A stretch of DNA of 31,895 nucleotides from Reticulitermes lucifugus (taxonomy: Eukaryota; Arthropoda; Insecta; Blattodea; Rhinotermitidae), in the NCBI GenBank assembly GCA_026260175.1, contig JAKCWW010003951.1, positions 11,987-43,881 of the forward strand, given 5' to 3'. The notes beneath the pieces were generated by a model. It was not told the DNA's origin. It worked only from the letters and a program-made list of their open reading frames with translations, and did not search any database. The position numbers and the translations under genes were made by a program. Below are positions 10,601 through 20,200 of the stretch, in pieces (the first letter of the stretch is position 1; every line of letters begins with the position of its first letter).

Positions 10601-13600
10601 ATGAACAAGGCTGAATCTTGATCGAGTATGAAACCTTTTCCGTTATACCTTCACTGTACCAACGTGTTCGGTGATTTTGTGTAGTTATAATTTATACTTC
10701 CCGGTAATAAAATATTCAGATTTTATTTTGTTCTCAAATGTGTCTGTTTGAAACTTAAGTCAGTGTAATTATGACGTATGATTATTTTAGTTTAGCGGGG
10801 GTTCGGCTGGCTCTGGTGGCAGCTCTGGAGAGGAAGCAGCGGCCCGTCTGCAGCAGGCGCAGGAGAACGGTCGTTCCACTGGCAGCTCAGATGTTGATCC
10901 TTCCAGCAGTGAACAGTCAGCTGATACTGTCATCTATGTAGGTCCATCCGATGATGCTGCGACAGATGGCGAGCATCCACCAGTCTACATCCCCAGTCTT
11001 AATTCTGGTGATAACCGCTGTGCTATGGGAAAAGCCCTAAGGGGGTCCAGTGCTGAGCACAGGCTGCCATCTAAGAGTGGCACCCATCAGAGCAAATCAG
11101 CATCATCATCACCAGCTAAATCAACCAACACACAATCGAAACTTCCCAATGGCAGTGTTGTAGAAGACAGGAGTAGTCCACCACATCGTGGCAGTTCAAC
11201 AAAATTCACAACAAATCAGCCAAACTCAAAAACGTCTTCCCCAGTTCATAACAGTAGCTGTAAATCTTCCCCTGTAAGAACTCCTTCTAAAACAGTCCCC
11301 CATAAAACAGCAGCATTGCACAGTGACCAGCAGCAACTTTCTAACTCTATACAGTCACAAAGTTCAAGTAAAATTCCTGTGCCTTTCAGTAATGCATGTG
11401 GCAGTACTCCTGGAGTCGTCTCTGCGAGCGATGAACACTGGATTGATGGACCTCGAATTTCTAAATCCAAAGTGGCAGAGGCTCGAAGTTTGCTCAAGGA
11501 TAGCCATAAAAAAAATGAAACTTGGATTGATGGTCCATTACAAACAGAGAAGTTGCCAACATTAGGGAATGGCCATGCCAGTGGAAGCTATGGCTTCATG
11601 GACAGTCATAAGAAAAGTATGATAAGAAAATGGGTTGAAAATCAAACTGTTCAAATCCAAAGACAAACCACTAAGCATTCAACTCCGGCTGTACCTCAGA
11701 GACCTCCCACAACTGGGGCACCTCAGGGCCATACATATAAAGAGCTTACTGTTTTCAAAACGTGTGAGGAAGAGCAAACTGAGACATCAGGAAGGGATTC
11801 AAAGCCATCACTGGAAGTTGAGTCACAGTTGAGTACATCCAGAGAAGAGGTAATAATGTCAGGTGCGGGTAAAGAGTGTGAGGTGACACAAGATGTGAAA
11901 TGCTGTAGTGAAGTAGAACAAGTTGATGATAATCAAACACCAAATGAGAAAGCGTGTTCAGAAATGGAGGATGATAGAGCAGAGAAACAAGAAATGAGAA
12001 TAGTAACTACTGAACTGGAGAATGTTGAGGAAGAAGATGATGTGGTGGGAGATGTTCCTGCACCTCTACAGCTCTTTGAACCTTATAACAACGAGACTGG
12101 TATAGGTGAGATTTTGTTATATTAAGTATTTCACAAATGTAAAGTACACACCTTTGGTTACTGATAGAGTGGATGTCCTTCTGTCTCACAGCAATAGTAC
12201 AGGCACCCCCACGAATTGGACATTAGTCTGATTTGTCATGCATATTCTCTTATTTAATTTTTTTACTGAAAACTCAAATACATGTATAATAAAGTTTTCT
12301 GTCTAAAACAATGAGCAAATCATGATTGTTAAATATCTGAAATGAATGGTGTTAACCTTAATTCAGTTAGATTTTTTTTTATAAAAGCAGGGTCATTTAA
12401 ACCAAAGGAGTAAACAGATTACCAAGTTACACAACTACCATTGGGACTGCAGTGATTGTTACATTGTGGAATCCTGTAATTCTTTTTTATAGTAGTAAAC
12501 TTTATGTTTTAATTTTCCTTGTTATGGTACTATATCATATCCTATGTGTTTACCAAATTTTTGGAGGAAACTGCTGCCTGCAGCATGATTATACAAATGG
12601 GGGCAACAGTTTCCTACAAAACGCTGATACTCCCGTATATCAGTACATAGTGTTACAATGCAGAAGACCACACCCTAAATTTTAACCAACATGAAGCCCT
12701 AAAATCTCATAATAGCAACCTTGTTTCTTGTACAGAAGTATTGTAACCTAAAACTGGATTCAGTCCAGGTATTTACATTTTCCTTTACAATCTTATGCTG
12801 ATGTCATTCCAGAAAGATATGGGCAATATGAAAGTTTATCTCCCATCCCCATAAAATAATTGTACCCATTGACATCAGATGTGGTAGGGTCATTCACCTT
12901 CGAATAATTATGGCCATTTTATGTGAAGGGAATAGAAATTATAAAATGGCTTCTGTAAGACCTGACGTTAGCACTGGATGTACTTACAGATGCTTCAGTA
13001 GACAGTCTGGATGTGAGATTGAGAATCCTTCATGAACAGAGGGAGGCAGCTGGTGCTGTCTGTGATATGAACGAAGACAATGGTGATGATGAAGTAGAAA
13101 TCATTGAGGTTGAAGAACCATTTGAGCCGGTTCCCATGCAAGATTCTTGTCTGCAGGTATTGTACATTATTTAACAGAAAATTATGGAATTCTGAACAGT
13201 GAGAATAAAATTATGTTCTTATATTAATTAAGCAATTGTTAATTGTTTGAGATGTATGTTTATTTAAATCTTCATGGGTGGTCAGCCATGCTAAAGTGAG
13301 TTAAAAACCAACAATTTATAGGCGTTCTCTGTCTTTGAAATGTTGGTTTGAACTCGAATTGTATACGTACATACACACATAAGGTAAAGTAAAGTTCTCC
13401 CTAGAATGGGCCATAAAGGCCCCATACATAAATACATACATACACACGTATGTACACATGCATACACACTTATGTACATACATGCATACATACATTCCAT
13501 GGATCCCTACGTGTGTCACAAAGACAATAGGATGTGGAACAAGTCATAAATACACAAATATACACAATTTGTACAGTGTAAAATACTATAAACATTTTAT

Positions 13601-16600
13601 ATAATGGTATTATAGATTATCTGTACACATAAAAAATTAATGTACAGAATAAACGGAGTGTGTAAGTATTTTCTTAATGATACTTGAAATTTTGCCGTTT
13701 CATTCTTAAGGATTTTCATACTACGTGGTAAACTGTATGTGCTTGTTTGCCAGAAAAGATCAAGCGCATTTATTTACTGTTACAGTTTTACATTTTGCAT
13801 GTGTCCTTACCAAAACCTGCCATTGATCCCTGCTCTAAGCAAGTTTGTTCTGGCCCATATTTTTACATCTTATTTCTCTGATATGCATTTTAATATTTTC
13901 CACCAATTTATACCTCAGTCCTACAATTTTCCTTTTTCTGTTGAGCTTACCGACCTTCAATTTATATGCATTTCTTGTTTCGTCTGTGAGACATACATGA
14001 CCATTCCATCTCAATATTCTAGACACATTGGACAATTTGTTCAGTTTCTAACTATTGGCTATACATCAGTAGAAAATACTTTGAATTTTGTAAACATTAC
14101 AGTAAAATGAGGAACAAATAAAGAAAGCATTTCACTGAAGTTCATCTGTTAACATTGTACAGCTATGGAATCTTTTATCCAGAATGCTTTGGACTTGCGG
14201 TTTTCAGGATAAGGTTGTTTTTTTTCTATAAATTGGAGCAGCACTGTAAAAAAAAATAATAATGACTTGTGCTGCATTCAAAATGGAAGTATGTTGGGTT
14301 GGTTAACACTGATTACAGGACATCTACTGAACAGATAACATCAGGAATGTCTGGTGAAATTATAATTACTTAGCACTAATTTTAAATTTATTTGTTCCAT
14401 AACATAACTGGTTTTGGGCACAATCTGAATACCAAATAATAGATGCCATACCTGTATTCTATTGCATTGTTATTTGTCATAGACAACTTGATGACAACTG
14501 AGGGTGTGTAAATGTTCTAAAAGTATTTTGATCTTTTATGTGGTCATAAGGGCCAAAATGCAAGGGACAAGAAAGGCATAATACTTTGGGTTTTATTCTG
14601 TAGCCCTTTTTTTTACACCCCACATGTTTTATGCCTCTGCTTTAATGCCCCTTGCCAGTATACACCACTTCTAAATTTACACCCTCTCATTTTTGGCTTA
14701 GCACCCTTTGGCTGGCTGCACTCTTTTATGCTAACCCCTACCTATTTCATCATTTCTTATGGGAATATCATTTTTTATTTATGCCCACTTTTCAGGAACA
14801 CATCTAGGGCATAAAACAAAGGTTTGGTGTGTTTTATTTTGGACAAATCAACCACATGTAATTATTTCTTCCTGAGTGTTATACACTGTAAAGTCATCCC
14901 TGTGCTTAATTAAGCATCACACTATAAATATATGTGGGGAAGAGGAGGTACAGCTTCATGCAGTCTTAATGTTGGCACTGACTGGTGCCGAGCTGTCAGC
15001 TTCACTTGCTGGTTGCTTTACCCCTAGCCAAAAAGCCTGCAGTACACATTGGGTAGTAGGCCGGGTGAGCCTTCAGGTTCCATTTGATTTGCTGAGCAAC
15101 TGTTAGCTTCTAAAGATGGAGTTTGTTAGTTAGTTGTAGCATGTGTATGCTAGACTAACACTGAACACCTACCGTGCTGTGGTGCAGGTTACAGAGGAGG
15201 ATATTGCACTGTGCATGGGCGAGATGGAGAACCCCCTGCCAGAAGTGGATCAGGAGAGCAACGAGGAACATCCTTTGCGAATTCTGAGCCAAGAGAATCT
15301 GACAGTGGTCTCAACATTTACTGGTATGAAACGTGGTTACATAGTCTGTCAATGTTCGTGGCAGTAAACATGTTTATTGATTTAATGTTTATATTTCCTA
15401 CATGGGTATAGTAAATGCTGCATTACATGTTACCTGTTCGAAATTTATTCATATTGTTACAGCTTAAAAATTTCACCCATTCTCATCTAACTTTGTTTCT
15501 GAGTCATCATCCGCTCCTGTGTGCAAAGTTCCATTCCACATCTTTGAGGCAGCTTGAAATTACTCTTAGACTGTTCTAGTGGTTCCTGTCATCTGTAGAT
15601 GACATCCTCTTTCACTTACAGGGTATTTCTATGACCAAAAGATGAATTTTATATGTCATTATTCACTGAAGAAGATAAAAAATAAGACAATAGAGCAATA
15701 CCAGGACTTCCTTCGATTTAAATATAGTTACAAGGGCAGGCAGTGTACCATGTAAAGAAGTCTTCAAGCTGTTAAATATCAGTCACCCATTGTATAACAA
15801 TGTATGAAACATGTCCATGTTTTGATGCTCAAAATTTTATGAAAATATCACTTGAAGATTCAAGTTTTCTGGAGTGTTATGCTGTATGAATTTGGAAATA
15901 GTTACCAGCATGCAACAGTATTGTGGTGCCTTTATCTTCAGAGTTGAGCTATCCTAGAAGAGTAACCCTGAATATGAATGTGCTATAATATTTCAAAACT
16001 TGGGTAAGATTTTATCAATTGACATATCATAACATCCCAGTAGACTTGAATTTCCTTTAACTCCACTATGAGAAACTCAAATCTTGCAAAATTACAGTAC
16101 ATGTCAGACACTTGACTGTGATATGTGATTTCTGTAATTTCAGACTCGATGTCTGTAGTGACAGACTTGGAGCGGATGCTTCCTCGCCATCAGTTTGGGC
16201 AATCGGAGGGGACCTTCCCTAATCACCGACCATACAGTCTGTATGAGCTACCAGATGATTACGTAGCTCGAACAGAACTGAGATTGTTTGATGATGGTAC
16301 CAGTGAAAACAAGCAACGAACATCAGATCTCATATCTAATCAGACTAAATTTGAACAGCTGGCAAGACTACATGAGATGTATAAGACAAAACTTGCTAGA
16401 GCAAATGTTACAAAGACACTGTCATCAACTTTCAGCCCTCCCCTCCAATATCGTCCTCCGTCCAGATGTCAGTCCCTTTCCATGTGTGACATGTTGTATG
16501 GTGGTGGTGGTGGTGGTGGTGGTGGTGGTGGTGGTGGTGGTCCCGACAACACCTATACTGGTACTGGTGCAGGTACCGGTGGTAGTAGCATCTATAGTGA

Positions 16601-17248
16601 ACCAGCGTATAATCCTCATCGACCCCTACACCAGAACCAAGCTAAAATCTGCGACAACTGTAAGATGAGTTTTGGCCACAGCTGGTACCACCCTCTGTTG
16701 ACTGCAAACACCAGGGAACATGTACCTGTCCACCGTCCTCTTGGATCAATGCTCTACGATTCTATAAACCACCGATTTTGTAGTAAGTGTATTTCATAAT
16801 CTGTGTCTGTTTATGTTATTTAATGGTGTCATTTTAAGGTAATGTATATCTGTCATCCATTGAGTAATGAGGTCATGAATCAGAATTACTGTATTCTGAG
16901 AAGTGACACCATGTAGTGTGATAGACAGATATCAACAATTTGGAGTAATCTGTTGCTTATATCTTTGTGAAGGGAGAGGTAGCAGGTTCCTCTGAAATTT
17001 TGGTAACCACCTGCCAGACTGCACAGTATCATAACCCAGAACATGACAATCCTTTAATGCTGAACTTTGTGCACTGTACTGAGTGACTGCACTTCAGGAA
17101 TTCAATTTTAAAACTCTTCTTATGCCCTGGGCAGTAGTTGGAATTTAAACCCCAGCATCATTGAAAGATTAAACTACATTGTCACCATGAAGACCTCAGA
17201 TGCTTTGTATTTGAAGGGATGCTTGGAGTTCATAGTTACAACTTATGA

Positions 17249-17279
<31 letters not shown>

Positions 17280-20200
17280 CATAGAGATCAGTGCCCCCCA
17301 AATGTCATATTTACTTTCAGCTTCATAAAAATGCTTTCATATTCTGATTTGTAAAGTGATTTTTCTGGTAACTGCAGGAAGTGGCTGTAATATCTCCTCA
17401 TTGCGACATCCAGATGGAGCATCAAATCCAAATCTGAAAGAAGAAGTTGAGCGAGTTCCAGGAAATGGTGCTTCCATCTCTGACCATGAAGAGGAAACAG
17501 CTGAAAAACAGAATAAGTGAGGACATATTATAAAACATAATGTATATTAAAATTTGTATTGTAGAGTGGTATTTGTAATAAACTGGAAAGCTTTACTTTA
17601 TATCGTTCGTTTGCCCACATACTGATATAAGTCTGTCAAGATCTTCACAAGCATATCTTACTGAACAATTTGGCTAAACGATAACACATCTGTCTTGTAT
17701 TTGGGAGGTGTCTGATTAAAGCCTCAGCAAGACCACGTGCTGTGCTTTCTGAGGAGATTTTTTTTCCTCCAGACAAATGCCCAGATTGTGCTCTAAATTT
17801 GGCTGTGACTCTTCCCTTCCATATTCTTTTCAATCATTGTCATTCAATCATTCAGCACTTCATAGTGTCAGTTACAGATGGCTTCATTTAACAATTAACA
17901 GTACAAATACACACAGATATTGATTAAACTTTTATGAAAATATTATGAAATTCGAATGGAGCCTGTCTGCATGGTGCTTGAATAAAAGTTACATGAGCAG
18001 TGTTGGTTAATGTTGTGTTAGACCCATGTACTACACAGTATGCTTCAAAAGGGCAGTTCTGCTTTGATGTGAATAAAAGTGCTGTGTTCAGTACCATATT
18101 TTGAATGTGCATAAGTAACATCTCTTAAGTCCATATTTGTTAAGTGGTTACTGTTTATATTCTTTTTAACCTGTAGCGTAAAGCAGGGATGACCTTTTAG
18201 ATGCCAGTTTTGTGCTGCAGCTGGACCACTTTAATTTAAATGCCCACTGTGGGATAGCATTTTCCCTTTCGGACAACAGAGATGTACATTTAATGGGACA
18301 ACATTGTCCCTTTTCTCCGTTACTTATGGAGATTTTGAATATCGTCCATTGTTTCAGCCTTGGATACTAGGTCTGCCTCTATCTTCAGATTAAGTGGAGA
18401 CAATGGGAGAACTTAGTCTGGTTGAGCCATTGGAAAGAATTAGTTGAGAATCTTTCATAATTGCATTTTACTTGTATTTTATTAACTGGTTTATAGTCAT
18501 CTTTTGCCATATTATGTTGTCTTACTGGTTGTGACACTGTATTTTTTTGTGTAGTTTTAACAAACTTTCGGAGGAACATTTTCCCTCAGTCTTGAGGGCC
18601 AGTGTGAATGGGTAAAATAGTGTCGTTATGACAGCTTCTTAAGAACCTAGTCCATGGGGTCAGTTATGCAGGCAGATTACAAGGAAGGGGCTGCATCCTC
18701 ATTTTGACTGACCGTGGGGGCAGCGTGCTCTAAGGAATCTAGTTTTGTGAGGTTTGAGCTAGTGCCTGTGAATATTGCTGTCCTGTTTGACATGATACCG
18801 TGTAATCTGGTAAAAGCATAGTGATAGTTCAGAGGAACTTGCTGCCTCCATCATCAGTGTACCATGATGATGGAGGAAGTGGGTTACAAGGTAAAATTCC
18901 CAGATATCACTTGTCTTGAACTTGTTTCCCCTTATGCAATAGGCAAAAAACTCCCATGTACTCTGCTACCAGAACACAGGGAGTCATATCTCAAGAAAAC
19001 AGCAATCTTCATTTGAAATTTAAATCTGCTTTCCACAGGAACCGGCAGCTGGCAAGGGAGGAGGTGCGGACAGTTACAGGCAAGGCTCGTGATGAAGATG
19101 AGGAGGAAGAGGATGAACCTCCACCAGTACTGCCACCTTCCCTTCCTCCTGCTCCTGCCTCAACCCGTCTCCATCGCAGACTATTTGGGGGCAAGACAGG
19201 CCCACGTCATGCTAGTCCCAGACCTCAGCACCCAGTAGTAGGGCCTGAAGGGTACGATAGTGGTCATGACTCTAGTAGCCCCAGGTATGCTATGCAGCCA
19301 TTCTTTCTTTGTGGGATGAAGGTGTGTTAGGAGATGCAGTAGTTAGTACTAAAACCCTGGTCACTCATGTGTGTAATTAATGCCTACACTAGGACAGAGA
19401 TAGGAGAGTTTTATGTGTTCCACGAATCATTGCCTGTATGTTATTTTATTGCAACAACACATGCTCACAGTCCAGCTCATCAGGTGCTGCATTTCCTCCA
19501 TGCTAAGACCATTGTCCCAGAGTTAAAAACTCCTATTACATGCCCTGTAGTAGTCAAGGTTTGAAGTCTCCAAGAAAGTACACTATTTTTACAATTGCTA
19601 TGTATTTTAGCATGTTATAAATTTTTAAATTGCAGATTTGGATTCTTGTTCACTTTTGTGTTTTCCAGTCCACGCCCTTCGAAGGCATCACAGCTAGTGT
19701 CATGTTTGCCTGGGGTACTGGCTAACCGAAGGCCAGCAGCCAGTGTCTCGGCAGTCCAGTGTGAAAGCTCAGGTTATGAGAGCATTGTGAGAGACAGTGA
19801 GTGTTCCAGTTTCGGCTCCAGTCAGGATTCTGATCCAGGTGAACCTCATGACCCAGGGGGTTCAAAGAAAGGTGCGAATTACAACTTGGATCAGTTTCAC
19901 ATTACATCATATTTTCAAATATTCCATAAGATGACATTAGGAAATGACATATAAATGAGCTTAAGAATTGAAACTGTCATTTTTTTGTCCCACCATGTAG
20001 CAAGTCATTTTGATAGCTGTGGATGTGTGCACGACCCCAAGCATAGTGGTTGTTCTGATTCTAGTAATGTTACATCCTATCTTATAGTAGAGAGAGCATA
20101 TGTAACTAATGTCTATGCATGGTTGTCTGAAAACATTATGTTTTTTCGTCATCATCTAGCAGTCAAGAATTTAGGCCATCTTTTGACCTCCGTCAGCCTC

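Larger units (their letters stand above)
13157..15187 (+). other. Intron d-e
   Basis: Phase 0 intron, rich in repeats: CATA microsatellite, a LINE remnant on the minus strand, dispersed repeat X (minus copy) and SINE-like copy 2. Confidence 0.8.
17517..19038 (+). other. Intron g-h
   Basis: Phase 2 intron. Two decayed hammerhead-like repeat motifs lie on its minus strand (about 18561-18597 and 18827-18876). The rest is not recognised. Confidence 0.8.

Noticed and set aside
10796..12105. Alternative acceptor tttag five bases downstream for exon c
   Set aside because: It would shift the frame and lose the conserved [14 protein letters not shown] and VIYVGPSDD reading.
13739..14110. 123-codon open frame on the plus strand
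   Set aside because: It is the antisense shadow of the LINE remnant at 13785-14040.
16288..16668. 126-codon frame with poly-valine
   Set aside because: Shifted frame of exon f; the valines come from the GGT repeat.
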